A stretch of DNA of 57,168 nt from Neorhodopirellula pilleata (GCF_007859915.1 NZ_SJPM01000007.1:315247-372414), one strand, 5' to 3'; positions 34,599 to 47,997 are shown, numbered from the stretch's first letter. The notes: generated by a model from the letters alone, not told the origin. A program made the numbers and translations.

Positions 34599-36674
34599 AT
34601 GCCGAGCTTTCCACGACTCCGCCGTGTCTCAATCTGTGTCTTGACCGCTTTCCTCACCTGCTGGGTTCATCCATTGCCGACGTTCACCCATGCCGATGAA
34701 GGCATGTATCTGTTTAACGAACTGCCCACCGCGTTACTGCAACAACGCTATCAATTCACGCCAACGCAGTCCTGGGCCGATGAGTTGCGACTCGCTTCGG
34801 TACGATTCAACTCAGGAGGTTCCGGCTCGTTCGTTTCTTCCAACGGCTTGGTGCTAACGAACCATCACGTGGCCAGCGATACGCTGCAGAAACTCAGCAC
34901 GCCGGAACGGAACCTGATCGATGACGGCTTCCTCGCCCGCTCGTTCGATGAAGAACTCAAGGCACCGGATTTGGAACTGAATGTTTTGATTTCGATCGAA
35001 GATGTCACTGAGCGTGTTCAAGTGGCGGTGACCGTGACCGACCCGGAATCGGCGGGCAAACAACGACAAGCCGCCATCACCCGCATTGAAAAAGAATCCA
35101 CTGACGCGACCGGCCTGCGCTCCGACGTGGTGACGTTGTTCGGCGGTGCCCGATATCACCTTTATCGTTACAAAAAGTACACCGACGTGCGACTGGTGTG
35201 GGCACCGGAGACCGCGTCCGCATTTTTTGGAGGCGATGCCGATAACTTTGAATACCCGCGATACAACCTCGACGCGACACTCATGCGGGTTTATGAGAAC
35301 GATCAACCGGCGACGCTGCCGAACTTCTTAAAGTGGAGCGAGACGCCAGCCACCGCCGGCGACTTGGTATTCGTTAGCGGTCACCCGGGTCGAACGCAGC
35401 GAATCTTCACCGTCGAGGCGTTGGAGTACTTACGAGACGTGCGGTTGCCGTTCGTGCTGGATTACTTGCGACGCAAAGAAATCTTGTATCAACAGTATCG
35501 CCTCGAAGGCAACGAGGCGGCACGTCGTGGTCGAGACGAATTATTCGGAATTCAAAACGCACGAAAAGCTTACACGGGTATGCTCGCCGGCTTGCAAGAT
35601 CCTCAAACGATCGCCGCCAAACGCGGCCGTCAAGATCGTTTGAAGGCGGCCGTTGCTCGGTCGCCCGAACTGGCACCCTACGCGTCCGCATTCAACGAGA
35701 TCGCTCAAATTCAAAAAGAGAAGGCAGCCCTTTTGGGCGACTCGGTAAAGCTCCGCAGTGATCTGTTTGAACTTTCATTGGCCATCCTGCTGATGACCCA
35801 AGAAGACCAAAAACCGAATCTGCAACGTTTACCCGAGTACACCGAATCGGGGCGGGACTCGTTGCTCGCCCGGTTGCTCAGCCCCGCGCCGTTGTACGAC
35901 GATTTGCAGTTGACCAAGTTAACCGATGAGATCGCGTTGTTGGCCGAACGTCGCGGTGCCGACCACCCGCTCGTCAGTGAAATTTTAGCCGGCCGTTCCC
36001 CGCGAGAAGTCGCCGCCGAACTGGTCGACAAGACGGACATGGACGTCGTCGAATTTCGCAAACGCTTGATCGACGGCGGATATAGCGCCGTGTTGGCAAG
36101 TGATGATCCGATGATCCAGTTGGCACGAACCATCGAGCCTACCTACCGCGAAATTCGCAAGATCGAAGACCGATTGGACGAACGCGAGAAACAAGCGTAC
36201 GCCAAGATCGCCAAGATCATCACCGCCGTCGAAGGCACGACGGGTTATCCCGATGCAACGTTCACGTTGCGTTTGGCATTCGGAACCGTCCAAGGGTATG
36301 AAGAGAACGGTCGATTCGTCGACCCCACCACCACGTTCGGCGGTGCGTTCGAACATGCCGCTTTGCATGCCGGCCAGGCAGATTTTGATTTGCCCGAATC
36401 TTGGATGAACGCGAAGGATCAACTCGATCTTTCGACGCAGCTCAACTTCGTCTCGACGGCCGATATCATCGGTGGCAACAGTGGCTCGCCGGTGGTCGAC
36501 CGAACGGGCAAGTTAGTCGGATTGATCTTCGATGGTAACATCCAAAGCCTCACAAGCGACTACCTTTACAGTGACCAACAAAGCCGCGCTGTCAGCGTCG
36601 CGGGCGTGGCTATCCGTGAAGCGATCAAAACGATTTACAACGCGCCCGAATTGGCCAGCCAGCTAGGAAAGTAA
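34599..36674 (+). CDS. S46 family serine peptidase (dipeptidyl peptidase 7/11 type)
   Basis: 691 aa with an N-terminal signal peptide (SICVLTAFLTCWVHPLPTFTHA). S46 exopeptidases remove dipeptides in the periplasm. The chymotrypsin-like triad is visible: histidine in GLVLTNHHVASD (about 89-90), aspartate in GGDADNFEYPRYNLDATLMRVY (about 225) and serine 628 in GGNSGSPVVDRTGKLVG. A helical domain between them (about 280-550) is characteristic of S46 and covers the active site. Length is normal. DPP7 or DPP11 specificity depends on a residue near 673 in the reference enzymes and was not assigned. Confidence 0.93.
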   Translation: MPSFPRLRRVSICVLTAFLTCWVHPLPTFTHADEGMYLFNELPTALLQQRYQFTPTQSWADELRLASVRFNSGGSGSFVSSNGLVLTNHHVASDTLQKLSTPERNLIDDGFLARSFDEELKAPDLELNVLISIEDVTERVQVAVTVTDPESAGKQRQAAITRIEKESTDATGLRSDVVTLFGGARYHLYRYKKYTDVRLVWAPETASAFFGGDADNFEYPRYNLDATLMRVYENDQPATLPNFLKWSETPATAGDLVFVSGHPGRTQRIFTVEALEYLRDVRLPFVLDYLRRKEILYQQYRLEGNEAARRGRDELFGIQNARKAYTGMLAGLQDPQTIAAKRGRQDRLKAAVARSPELAPYASAFNEIAQIQKEKAALLGDSVKLRSDLFELSLAILLMTQEDQKPNLQRLPEYTESGRDSLLARLLSPAPLYDDLQLTKLTDEIALLAERRGADHPLVSEILAGRSPREVAAELVDKTDMDVVEFRKRLIDGGYSAVLASDDPMIQLARTIEPTYREIRKIEDRLDEREKQAYAKIAKIITAVEGTTGYPDATFTLRLAFGTVQGYEENGRFVDPTTTFGGAFEHAALHAGQADFDLPESWMNAKDQLDLSTQLNFVSTADIIGGNSGSPVVDRTGKLVGLIFDGNIQSLTSDYLYSDQQSRAVSVAGVAIREAIKTIYNAPELASQLGK

Positions 36675-36738
36675 TCACGACGCCTTCGTCACCAAGTCAA
36701 CGATTGCGAGAGGTCTGACACCTCCAAGGTGCCCGACC

Positions 36739-38169
36739 TCATCGATCCAATCTTTGTCGCAACTGCTTTGTTAAGGAAGTAACCGTTTCCGGTTGTTGTT
36801 CGGCGACGTTCCGGGTCTCGCCTTGTTCCGTCCGATGATCATATAGTTCGACGAATCCGTTCGGGTGAACAACCATACGATGCGAATCGCTGCGAATCGT
36901 TTGTGCCTTGGCGTAAGAGACGGCGGTCTGCCCGGAAACGTCGGCGCTCGATGGCGACTGGATGATCTCGGTCAAGGGTTCCCCATCAACAAAGCCGGGC
37001 ATTGGCAAATCGGCGAGGGCACACAAGGTCGGAAACAGATCAATCGTTTCGACAATCGCATCGCTCTTCCCACCAGGGTGTGCCATGCCCGGGTAATGAA
37101 TAATCAAGGGTGAATGCAGCGATTCATCGAACAAAGCATGCTTGCCCCAAATAGCGTGTTCGCCGAGATGCCAGCCGTGGTCACCCCACAACGCCACGAT
37201 CGTGCGTTCACGTTGACCCAGCGCATTCAGCTGTTCCAAAATCTTGCCGACCTGCGCGTCGGCGTAGCTAACGCAGGCGGCGTAGTGCTTGCGAACTTCG
37301 ATAGCAAACGCCTCATCCTTGTTCGGATCTTTGCCCCATCGATTGTATTTCATGAACTCACCCGACCCGTGCCACGTCGTCTGCCCGGACGGCTTTTGAG
37401 GGTGCGGGATGGGTGGCAATTCGACGTCGCGGTAAGGCCCCATGTATTTCTCCGGGGCACCGAATGGTAAATGCGGGCGGATCAATCCAACCGCAAGAAA
37501 GAACGGACTATCGGACGAGTCGTCGGCGAGTTGCCGCATCTGCCGCTGGGCCTCTTCGGTGATCAAGCCGTCGGGATAGATGCTGTCCTCTCCTTCGGCA
37601 GATTGAAAGACATCCATGGCTTTGGTGTTTTCGCGGATCTCACCGTGGGCCAGCCCGTGCATGGCACCACGCGGGTGTCGCCAAGGACCGGCCGGCAATA
37701 AATGCCGATCCCAAGAATCAGGCATCTCGGGTTGGCTGTCTTGATCCCAATCGGCACCGCCCCGTCCGCCGGGGTGATGCGAAACTTTGCCGACCGAAAC
37801 GGTCGTATAGCCGTTCTTACGAAACCAAGCTGGCATGCTCGGCGGGACATCGGCGGGATCTTTTCGTAGTGTGTCGGCACGTTGAAACAATGCCATGTTG
37901 CCGCTCGGTCCGTACCGACCGGTTAGCAACGCATAACGCGACGCACCACAGGTGGGAGCCTGTACGAAGTGACGGGTGAACCGAAATCCTCGGCCCGCGA
38001 GCGCATCAATGTTGGGCGAGACGATGTAGTCCTTGCCAAAACAGTTGAGCTCCGGCCGCAAATCGTCGACGCAAATCAGTAACACGTTGAGACGGTCCGC
38101 CGCGAAACAACACGGCATTGCCAGCAAGCAAATCCACCCAGTTATCAACAACCGCGACACAATATCCAC
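36739..38169 (-). CDS. Secreted sulfatase, iduronate-2-sulfatase-like (CGASR type)
   Basis: 476 aa, signal peptide LLITGWICLLAMPCCFA. The fold opens LNVLLICVDDLRPELNCFG, with the DDLRPELxxYG-like start typical of iduronate-2-sulfatase relatives. The formylglycine cysteine is Cys74 in CGASR. VSVGKVSHHPGG, AVGLIRPHLPFGAPEKY and LWGDHGWHLGEHAIWGKH complete the site. Substrates in this branch are 2-O-sulfated uronates, but assignment to a sugar is inference. It shows the usual length and ends with the short C-terminal subdomain. Confidence 0.93.
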   Translation of the reverse strand: MDIVSRLLITGWICLLAMPCCFAADRLNVLLICVDDLRPELNCFGKDYIVSPNIDALAGRGFRFTRHFVQAPTCGASRYALLTGRYGPSGNMALFQRADTLRKDPADVPPSMPAWFRKNGYTTVSVGKVSHHPGGRGGADWDQDSQPEMPDSWDRHLLPAGPWRHPRGAMHGLAHGEIRENTKAMDVFQSAEGEDSIYPDGLITEEAQRQMRQLADDSSDSPFFLAVGLIRPHLPFGAPEKYMGPYRDVELPPIPHPQKPSGQTTWHGSGEFMKYNRWGKDPNKDEAFAIEVRKHYAACVSYADAQVGKILEQLNALGQRERTIVALWGDHGWHLGEHAIWGKHALFDESLHSPLIIHYPGMAHPGGKSDAIVETIDLFPTLCALADLPMPGFVDGEPLTEIIQSPSSADVSGQTAVSYAKAQTIRSDSHRMVVHPNGFVELYDHRTEQGETRNVAEQQPETVTSLTKQLRQRLDR

Positions 38170-38246
38170 CTCTTAGAAATCGAGCTCATGATGACAAATC
38201 AATGAGAGATTGTACCATGAACGACAGACGTGATTTGGCTGCAGCC

Positions 38247-38310
38247 CGTGGTGGCGACTTTCAGTCGCCAAAGCGGTCGAGGAAACTGGCGACTGAAAGT
38301 CACCACCACG
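38247..38310. repeat. Palindrome, GTGGCGACTTTCAGTCGCC type
   Basis: 24-base arms 38247-38270 and 38287-38310 pair with one mismatch. The same core occurs at 34393-34457. It lies between the sulfatase start and the end of the M42-like peptidase gene on the same strand, where it could end transcription. Confidence 0.85.
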
Positions 38311-38318
38311 AAAAACGC

Positions 38319-39371
38319 CTAACCGGTGTGCGTGATCTCACAGAGCAAACGCATCATCGCACGGATGTTAGACAAACGGGCGGTTTCGGTTTGGGTGTGG
38401 TAGGAACACGTCGGTAATTGCAATGTCGTGCCTGAGATCGCTCCGTCGGTCGCGGTGATCAATCGCCCCAACTCGGTGCGTCCGATCGACATGGGCTTTT
38501 CGCGAGTGCGGTTGAGTTCTTCGATATAGACGTCCTTGTAGCGATAGGTCACGCCGAGAAGATCACACGTGGATTGGACTTCCGCCGTTAGAGTTTTATC
38601 GAATTCGGCGTTGGAATCGCGATGACGTAGAACCACGTCTTGCAACGAAAGGTCTGCCACTAACGGGAACGGGCTAGTGTCCAAGACGATGAATCGATTC
38701 GTCGTCAAGTTGTGCCGTTGAAACCACTCGGCCGCGAAACGCCAGCTTCGTCCGGCTTCTTCACCGGCGGTGAACATCGCGGTGCCGCGATAGCCCATCC
38801 GGATCAATTCGATTAGCATCGCGACAGAAATCACGTTATCGAGCTGCGCCGAAATCAAATCATCTTTTTCTTTGAGTCGATCCAAGAACGACACCGGCGT
38901 TCCTGGTTGCAAAAAATCCAATCCGGATAACTCAAAAATCAGGTTCTTGCGACGCGGGCAAATGTAACTTTCTGTGATCGTCCCCTGCCCGAGGTAAGAA
39001 CCGGCATAGGGCGTGTGCGCTTGCACACGTTGTCCCCGAAAGCGGCCGGCGATCAGTTCCATGAACTGTTCGGAAATCGAGTCGCCGTTGAGTTCGCCGC
39101 GGTTGCCCGCAATGAAGGCCGCGTATTGGAATTCGTTGGGGCCGGTACACATCAGTCCATGGCGATCGATGTGGGCGGACAAGAACGAACTTTCCGGATC
39201 ATCGCCTTGGGCGACCAACAGCCCGTGATAGCGGGACACAGTGACGTTGAATTCTTCAAGCTCGCGGCGAAGGACGCGAAAGAACGCGTCTTCCATCCCC
39301 ACGACCGATGGCTCACGAACGAGCGCTCGCAACAAATGCAGGAAATCATCCATCGTTTCGTCGTCAAACAT
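38319..39371 (-). CDS. M42/M20-like metallo-aminopeptidase
   Basis: 350 aa, no signal peptide. Metal-site residues of the clan can be followed: SAHIDRHG (first His/Asp), AQLDNVISVAML (bridging aspartate), MFTAGEEAGRSW (catalytic glutamate pair) and VLDTSPFP, with CSYHTQTE supplying the last histidine. A cytoplasmic aminopeptidase role is likely. The start MFDDETMDD is followed upstream, within 20 bases, by a 7-bp tandem array, so expression could vary with repeat number. Confidence 0.8.
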   Translation of the reverse strand: MFDDETMDDFLHLLRALVREPSVVGMEDAFFRVLRRELEEFNVTVSRYHGLLVAQGDDPESSFLSAHIDRHGLMCTGPNEFQYAAFIAGNRGELNGDSISEQFMELIAGRFRGQRVQAHTPYAGSYLGQGTITESYICPRRKNLIFELSGLDFLQPGTPVSFLDRLKEKDDLISAQLDNVISVAMLIELIRMGYRGTAMFTAGEEAGRSWRFAAEWFQRHNLTTNRFIVLDTSPFPLVADLSLQDVVLRHRDSNAEFDKTLTAEVQSTCDLLGVTYRYKDVYIEELNRTREKPMSIGRTELGRLITATDGAISGTTLQLPTCSYHTQTETARLSNIRAMMRLLCEITHTG

Positions 39372-39387
39372 GCTGGGTGGCTATTGG

Positions 39388-39550
39388 CTATTGGCGGTTG
39401 GCGGTTGGCGGTTGGCGGTTGGCGGTTGGCGGTTGGCCTGGGAACTGCCGGGTCTGCGCCGAAGCGGCTTCGACCCAGCCTACTCTTCACTCTTCACTCT
39501 TCACTCTTCACTCTTCACTCTTCACTCTTCACTCTTCACTCTTCACTCTC
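39388..39550. repeat. Two 7-bp tandem arrays flanking an inverted-repeat arm
   Basis: About six copies of GGCGGTT (39391-39437), a unique 44-base segment containing GTCTGCGCCGAAGCGGCTTC, then nine to ten copies of ACTCTTC (39482-39549). The segment from about 39443 to 39520 recurs inverted at 40927-41003, on the other side of the glycosyltransferase gene. Confidence 0.95.
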
Positions 39551-39553
39551 TCA

Positions 39554-40906
39554 TTAGACGTGGATGTCGGTAAGGTCATCAGGTTGGGAAAAGGCAGTTT
39601 GGAAAAGGGAAAGATTTCGTCGGGATAGGAAAGCGGCCGAAGCGGCGATCGCCAGGACCGGATTGGCGGGGGCCCGCATCCGTGGGTTGCTCCAGTAGAC
39701 CGCATGCACGCCGCTGAGTGTGATGAACAACGCGATGGCCGGCCAAACCATCATCATTCGTCGTAAACCTCCGGCAAACAAGTCCGAAGCGTGCTGAATC
39801 GAGGCAATCACGATCAATGCATACACAAGCACATAAAACGATCCGACCGCGACAATCGACGCCGTCGACCGGCCGGACGTCGCGTGGGGAAAAGGTTGCC
39901 AAAGCCGGACAAAACGGACCCAACACGAATAAACGAACATGTCGGGTTGTTGGTTGATCGTCGTCCGTGCCAACTGATACGCGGTTTCGTCGTCAGCGAC
40001 TTCATCCCCGCTGGCTTTCCGGTTGGCATAGTCTTCGAAGAACGGCTCGGCGTCCCACGCCGGACTATTCCAAGGCCAAGTCGATCGTTGGTCGCGCAGG
40101 TAACCGTAAAATGATTCGTTGTTGCCAAGCAACAAGGTGTAACCGCCGTGGGAAGTCGCCCAAATCGGATGCCCCATGACGGCGACATTGCGGGCAGTCC
40201 AAGCGGCCATCACGACGGCGACGATCGCGAAGCTAACCACCGCGATCACGCCACGACGTACGCTGCAAGCCGGCCCGGCGAACATCACCATGGGGATGAC
40301 CAATATCGCCCAAACCAAGAACGTAGGCCGACACAAAAACGCCAGACTCAACAACACACCGAGACCGGCCGCCGTCACCGATGCATTCGGAACGCCCGAC
40401 ACCTCGCATGAGTTCGATGTCCGATCGCGTCCGTGTTGGAATCGGATCACCCACCACCAAAAAACGGCGATCGTCAAGAACGTTGCCAACGTTTCGGTCA
40501 TGACGAGCGTGGATTGCCACATGAGAATCGGATCAAGCGTAACGATCACGGTCGCCACAACCGCAGCGGTCCGACCGAGCAACCGCCGGGCGATGTCCCA
40601 CGTCAACAACACCGTGAGGGTTCCCAGGATCGCGTGCAGAATCGCGACCGGAAAGTTAATCAAACGCCCATCGCTGTCCGTCAAGAACGAGAGCACCCAA
40701 GGATACAGCGGCGGTCGAAACGCGGTCGGCTTGACACCCTCGTCACCAACTGGCAAACCAAACACTCCGGTGCGGGCAAGCGTTTCAGCGATCACCCGAT
40801 ACGCATCGGGATCGTCACTCAGACCATCGACACGGGTCAAAAGCAATCCGCCGCGAACGATCAACACCAACAGCACAATCGCCAACAAACCAATGGTTTT
40901 CGACAT
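39554..40906 (-). CDS. GT39/ArnT-like membrane glycosyltransferase
   Basis: 450 aa from the ATG at 40906. Upstream in-frame codons run through the tandem array and are rejected. A polytopic membrane protein with 9-11 hydrophobic segments. The first loop after the initial helix contains DDPDAYRVIAETLARTG and TAFRPPLYPW, the pattern of dolichyl/undecaprenyl-phosphate sugar transferases (GT39, PMT_2), which glycosylate lipids or proteins at the outer face of the membrane. Donor and acceptor are unknown. It is bracketed by inverted copies of a repeat block, and its 5' leader is made of 7-bp repeats. Confidence 0.8.
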   Translation of the reverse strand: MSKTIGLLAIVLLVLIVRGGLLLTRVDGLSDDPDAYRVIAETLARTGVFGLPVGDEGVKPTAFRPPLYPWVLSFLTDSDGRLINFPVAILHAILGTLTVLLTWDIARRLLGRTAAVVATVIVTLDPILMWQSTLVMTETLATFLTIAVFWWWVIRFQHGRDRTSNSCEVSGVPNASVTAAGLGVLLSLAFLCRPTFLVWAILVIPMVMFAGPACSVRRGVIAVVSFAIVAVVMAAWTARNVAVMGHPIWATSHGGYTLLLGNNESFYGYLRDQRSTWPWNSPAWDAEPFFEDYANRKASGDEVADDETAYQLARTTINQQPDMFVYSCWVRFVRLWQPFPHATSGRSTASIVAVGSFYVLVYALIVIASIQHASDLFAGGLRRMMMVWPAIALFITLSGVHAVYWSNPRMRAPANPVLAIAASAAFLSRRNLSLFQTAFSQPDDLTDIHV

Positions 40907-40923
40907 AGAAGGTGGGTTCGATG

Positions 40924-41003
40924 GCGAGTGAAGAGTGAAGAGTGAAGAGTGAAGAGTGAAGAGTAGGCTGGGTCGAAGCCGCTTCGGCGCAGACCCGGCA
41001 GTC
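40924..41003. repeat. 7-bp tandem array with inverted copy of the 39443-39520 block
   Basis: About five copies of GTGAAGA (40927-40962), followed by the reverse complement of the unique segment at 39443-39480. It lies 18 bases upstream of the glycosyltransferase start and just after the metH stop, on the same strand. Confidence 0.95.
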
Positions 41004-41039
41004 CCCAAGCCAACCGCCAAAAGCCAACCGCTGCCCCCA

Positions 41040-44741
<3,702 letters not shown>

Positions 44742-44860
44742 GGAAAAGATTGGGGTCTTGGAAGGAAAGACGGCAAGATTGAAGCGTATCGTTCGAACCG
44801 CTATCTTCGTTTCCTACCAACCTTTGAACAACCCGACCGCCCGATTTCCCGAGTAAAACT

Positions 44861-45718
44861 TTGCTGATCGACGCCCACCACCACCTTTGGAAGTTTGATC
44901 CGGTTCAATACGGTTGGATCGACGACACCAAAGCGGTCCTGCAGCGAGACTTCCTGGCACCGCAACTTCGCGAGATCGCGACGGAAAACTCGATCGATGG
45001 TTTCGTTTCGGTCCAGGCCAGGCAGAGCATCCAGGAAACTCGCGATTTGCTGGCAATCGCGGAGCGGGAGCCTTTGATCCAGGGCGTGGTCGGTTGGTTG
45101 CCATTGGCAGGACCGGGCTTGGCGGAGGCTATCGAAGAATTTGCGGGCCGAGCCAAACTGGTCGGGCTCCGCCACGTGGTCCAAGACGAACCGGACGACC
45201 GGTTCCTCGACGGAGCGGAGTTCAACGAGGGCGTGGCGAGTTTAGCCGCGAGGAATTTGGTTTATGACCTGTTGGTTTACCCGCACCAACTTCCCGCCGC
45301 GATCGATTTCGCCGACCGGCATCAAGATGTCCGCATGGTGCTCGATCACATCGCCAAACCGGTGGTGTCAACTCAACGGTTTGACGAAACGTGGAAGCGA
45401 GACTTCACCGAGTTGGCCCGCCGCGACAACGTGACATGCAAGTTCTCCGGAGTCGCGACCGAAGTCCGCGATCCGTCATGGGACATCGAAACGGTTCGAC
45501 CGTATTGGGACGTGGCGATGGAAGTGTTCGGTCCGGAACGTTTGATGTTCGGCAGCGATTGGCCGGTGTGCTTGTTGGCGACGGAGTATTCCCGTTGGCT
45601 CGCGACGGTGCGTGAGTTAGCGTCGACGTTGAGCGACCAAGAACAGGCGGCGGTTTTCGCGGGCAACGCGATTCGCGAGTATCGGCTGAATTCACCGAGG
45701 ACGCGAGGTGGAAATTGA
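44861..45718 (+). CDS. L-fuconolactonase-like amidohydrolase
   Basis: 285 aa from a TTG at 44861 (LIDAHHHLWKFDP), the natural N-terminus for this family; no ATG fits. A TIM-barrel amidohydrolase of the amidohydrolase_2 type, with the HxH metal motif at residues 6-8, VGLRHVVQDEPDDRF, MVLDHIAKP and the final LMFGSDWPVCL carrying the catalytic aspartate. Relatives hydrolyse L-fucono-1,5-lactone or similar sugar lactones. With many sulfatases nearby, breakdown of fucose-rich algal polysaccharides is a natural guess, but the operon gives no partners. Confidence 0.85.
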   Translation: MLIDAHHHLWKFDPVQYGWIDDTKAVLQRDFLAPQLREIATENSIDGFVSVQARQSIQETRDLLAIAEREPLIQGVVGWLPLAGPGLAEAIEEFAGRAKLVGLRHVVQDEPDDRFLDGAEFNEGVASLAARNLVYDLLVYPHQLPAAIDFADRHQDVRMVLDHIAKPVVSTQRFDETWKRDFTELARRDNVTCKFSGVATEVRDPSWDIETVRPYWDVAMEVFGPERLMFGSDWPVCLLATEYSRWLATVRELASTLSDQEQAAVFAGNAIREYRLNSPRTRGGN

Positions 45719-45988
45719 TTTGGAGAAAAACGGCACCACGTCCTTCGGTGCAATTCTTGGTTCTGGCTTCCGGTCTTCATCGTACTTGTACTCGTACTCA
45801 GCCTCGCGGTACCCGTACTCGCGGTACTCGTATTCGACTCCAGCATTGTACTCCCCTGGTAGTTCGGCCACGGATTCTGATCGGGCGATTAAACGGGTCA
45901 GCATCGAGACGATCCGGTGAAGCATCCGTTTCAGCTCATCGTGAGTGCGATCGTCAAGTCGATCGTGGTCGAAGATGGGTTCGGTCAT
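45692..45988 (-). pseudogene. Four-helix-bundle (23S rRNA IVP-like) protein with internal deletion
   Basis: The N-terminus MTEPIFDHDRLD and the C-terminal helix plus tail (LHRIVSMLTRLIARSES, AELPGEYNAGVEYEYREYG) are as in the planctomycete four-helix-bundle proteins. The usual middle of about 80 residues is missing between DDRTHD and ELKRML. The Tyr/Glu-rich tail is coded by degenerate repeats. The frame is open, so a short product is possible, but the bundle cannot form. It is convergent with and slightly overlaps the hydrolase gene. Confidence 0.65.
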
Positions 45989-46082
45989 CGGTGCCCCGAT
46001 TCGAGTAGGAGCACTAGTAGGAGTACGAGTAGGATGTCACTTCGTGGCAGAACGATTGCGTTAGCATGGGATTCGTGCGGGC

Positions 46083-47510
46083 CTAGGTCGCGGGGAAGAT
46101 GACCTTGAACATCAAGTACGCCATTGCGAACGTCAGTGCCAAGTTCAGCGATTGACCGACGACGTAGAGCACCAAGGGTTTGCCACCTCGTAAGTGTTTT
46201 CTCAATTCGGCGAAGTTGGTTTCCAAACCGATGCTGACGAACGCGAGACAGAACAACCAACCACGAATCGACTTGGTAAAGCCGATCGATTCGCTCGTCC
46301 ACATTTCGCCGTCGGGCATCCCGCCGTGGATCGCGGAGAACACCAACGACGCGCCGATAAACCCGAGGATGAACTTGGGAAAACGCAGCCAGATTTCCGA
46401 CCAACCGACGTTGGGCGATTCACTGTCACGATCCATATAGGTCGTCCAAAACACGGCGATCCCGAAGGCGATCACGCCGATCAAAATGTTTTGAATCATC
46501 TTGATGGTTGCCGCCACTTCGAGGGCTCGCGGCCCGACCAACTCTCCGGCCGCCGCGACGGCACCCGTCGCGTCGATCGTTCCGCCCATCCAAGCTCCGG
46601 CGAGCGTTTCGTCCATGTCGACCAACTTGATGAAGGCGGGCATCAAAACCATCATCAACACGGTGAACGAGAGCGACAGTCCGATCGCGAACGACAATTC
46701 ATCTTTCTTGGCCTTGCAAGCTGCCGCCGATGCGATCGCCGCCGAGACGCCGCACACGGACATGTCCGCCGAGATCACCATGTTCAACGTCGGTGAATGA
46801 ATCTTCAATACCTTTTGGCCGAACCAAAATGTCGAGATCAATACGATCGGTGTGACGATCCAAGCGACGCAAATTCCCGGCACGCCAAGCGCCAACAGAC
46901 GGCTCATCAAGATTTCACTGCCCAGCAACACCAAGCCCGTCTTGATATAGAACTCAGTCCGCGCCGCACCGCGCAACCAATTCGGAGTTCCGATCGTGTT
47001 GCTGATTAACAATCCCAGCCCGAGTGCCCACAACGCGTATTCCAAGTTGTAAGCCGACACGATCGCTTGGCCGGCGAGCACATATGCCGAAACGCCAAGA
47101 GCGAAGACGACCGGAAAGCCGACGGCAAACGAAGACGCGCGACCACGCGTGATCAACAATACCAACCAGAACACGATACCGATGATAACACCGGCACCGA
47201 GCGTACCGGAAAGCCGACTCAGCTCGGGAGCGAACGCCGGCGTTGTCGTGGTCTCACCACCGGGGCCCGTCGTTTCGATCGGATCGATCTCTTTGCGAAA
47301 CGCATCGACGGGATTGCTGTACCAACCCTTAGGATTGCCGACGTAATCGGCAAGCAGGTGGTCGGCGGTGGTCACACCGACGGTGTCTTGTTCGGCGATG
47401 ACCGTCGTCGTGAAACGCACGCATCCGAGCGAAACGATCAGGATCGTCCAACCGATTAGAATCGCAAGGAGGTCTTCGGTCCAAAAGGAAGGACGTGGGG
47501 AGTCGTTCAT
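46083..47510 (-). CDS. YeiH-family (UPF0324) putative sulfate/sulfite exporter
   Basis: 475 aa, about eleven membrane segments. Family blocks: ALGLGLLISNTIGTPNWLR, FYIKTGLVLLGSEILMSRLL, PTLNMVISADMSVCGVSAAIA, GLSLSFTVLMMVLMPAFI, GAWMGGTIDATGAVAAAG and FCLAFVSIGLETNFAEL. The insertion of about 60 hydrophilic residues after the first helix (30-100) is larger than usual. YeiH-type proteins are proposed to export sulfate, sulfite or related anions, which would suit a cell that releases much sulfate with secreted sulfatases. That link is inference. Confidence 0.85.
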   Translation of the reverse strand: MNDSPRPSFWTEDLLAILIGWTILIVSLGCVRFTTTVIAEQDTVGVTTADHLLADYVGNPKGWYSNPVDAFRKEIDPIETTGPGGETTTTPAFAPELSRLSGTLGAGVIIGIVFWLVLLITRGRASSFAVGFPVVFALGVSAYVLAGQAIVSAYNLEYALWALGLGLLISNTIGTPNWLRGAARTEFYIKTGLVLLGSEILMSRLLALGVPGICVAWIVTPIVLISTFWFGQKVLKIHSPTLNMVISADMSVCGVSAAIASAAACKAKKDELSFAIGLSLSFTVLMMVLMPAFIKLVDMDETLAGAWMGGTIDATGAVAAAGELVGPRALEVAATIKMIQNILIGVIAFGIAVFWTTYMDRDSESPNVGWSEIWLRFPKFILGFIGASLVFSAIHGGMPDGEMWTSESIGFTKSIRGWLFCLAFVSIGLETNFAELRKHLRGGKPLVLYVVGQSLNLALTFAMAYLMFKVIFPAT

Positions 47511-47540
47511 GGATGTTACTCTTCACCCTCCCTAAGGAGA

Positions 47541-47921
47541 CTGCTGATTCAATTAAAAACACCGACTGAAGATCAGCCGTTTGGGCGTTAGCCCCGGTTC
47601 TGCGATGCCGAAACCGTGGCTAACGCTGAGCTGTTCAAAATTCGGTGTTGATTCGTTGTTCTTCCTTTTTCTCCGAGGAATTTCTTGTCCACCTGTCACC
47701 TCTCCCGAACGCAGTTTGGGGGAGGTCGAGCGACGACGTTCAGGAGTCCGCGAGGGAGGGGGCACGGGCGTTGTTTGGTTGGATCGGCTTGGTTTGGCCT
47801 GGGGATGCCCCCTCCCGGATCTTGCTTCGCTCGATCCGACCTCCCCCAGCTTCGCTGGGAGAGGTGACAGGAAGTTGCGGATAACGAAAATATCGCAATA
47901 CCAAATTTTGAACAGCCCAGG
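47541..47921. repeat. Nested palindromes: REP-like unit inserted in another repeat
   Basis: First layer: ATTAAAAACACCGACTGAAGAT with CGTTTGGGCGTTAGC (47550-47595), paired with GTGGCTAACGCTGAGCTG, matching the 29.7-kb cluster end in reverse. GCTGTTCAAAATT (about 47629) pairs with AAATTTTGAACAGC (about 47907). Between them a second unit (47694-47869) has arms TGTCACCTCTCCC...GGGGGAGGTCGAGCGA and TCGCTCGATCCGACCTCCCCC...GGGAGAGGTGACA, each arm itself a hairpin. No gene was seen in 47511-47997. Confidence 0.75.
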
Positions 47922-47997
47922 GTGCCAAGGATGGCGAATCTTCGGTGAACACTTTCGGCTCATACCCATCATCGGCTGACGGTTCTCAGCGCGTCGC

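Noticed and set aside
39482..39549. Tandem repeat as a CRISPR array
   Set aside because: Units are 7 bp, contiguous, without spacers; no cas genes.
47694..47869. Possible small coding genes in the repeat zone
   Set aside because: Open frames follow the palindromic sequence in several frames and have no ribosome sites.
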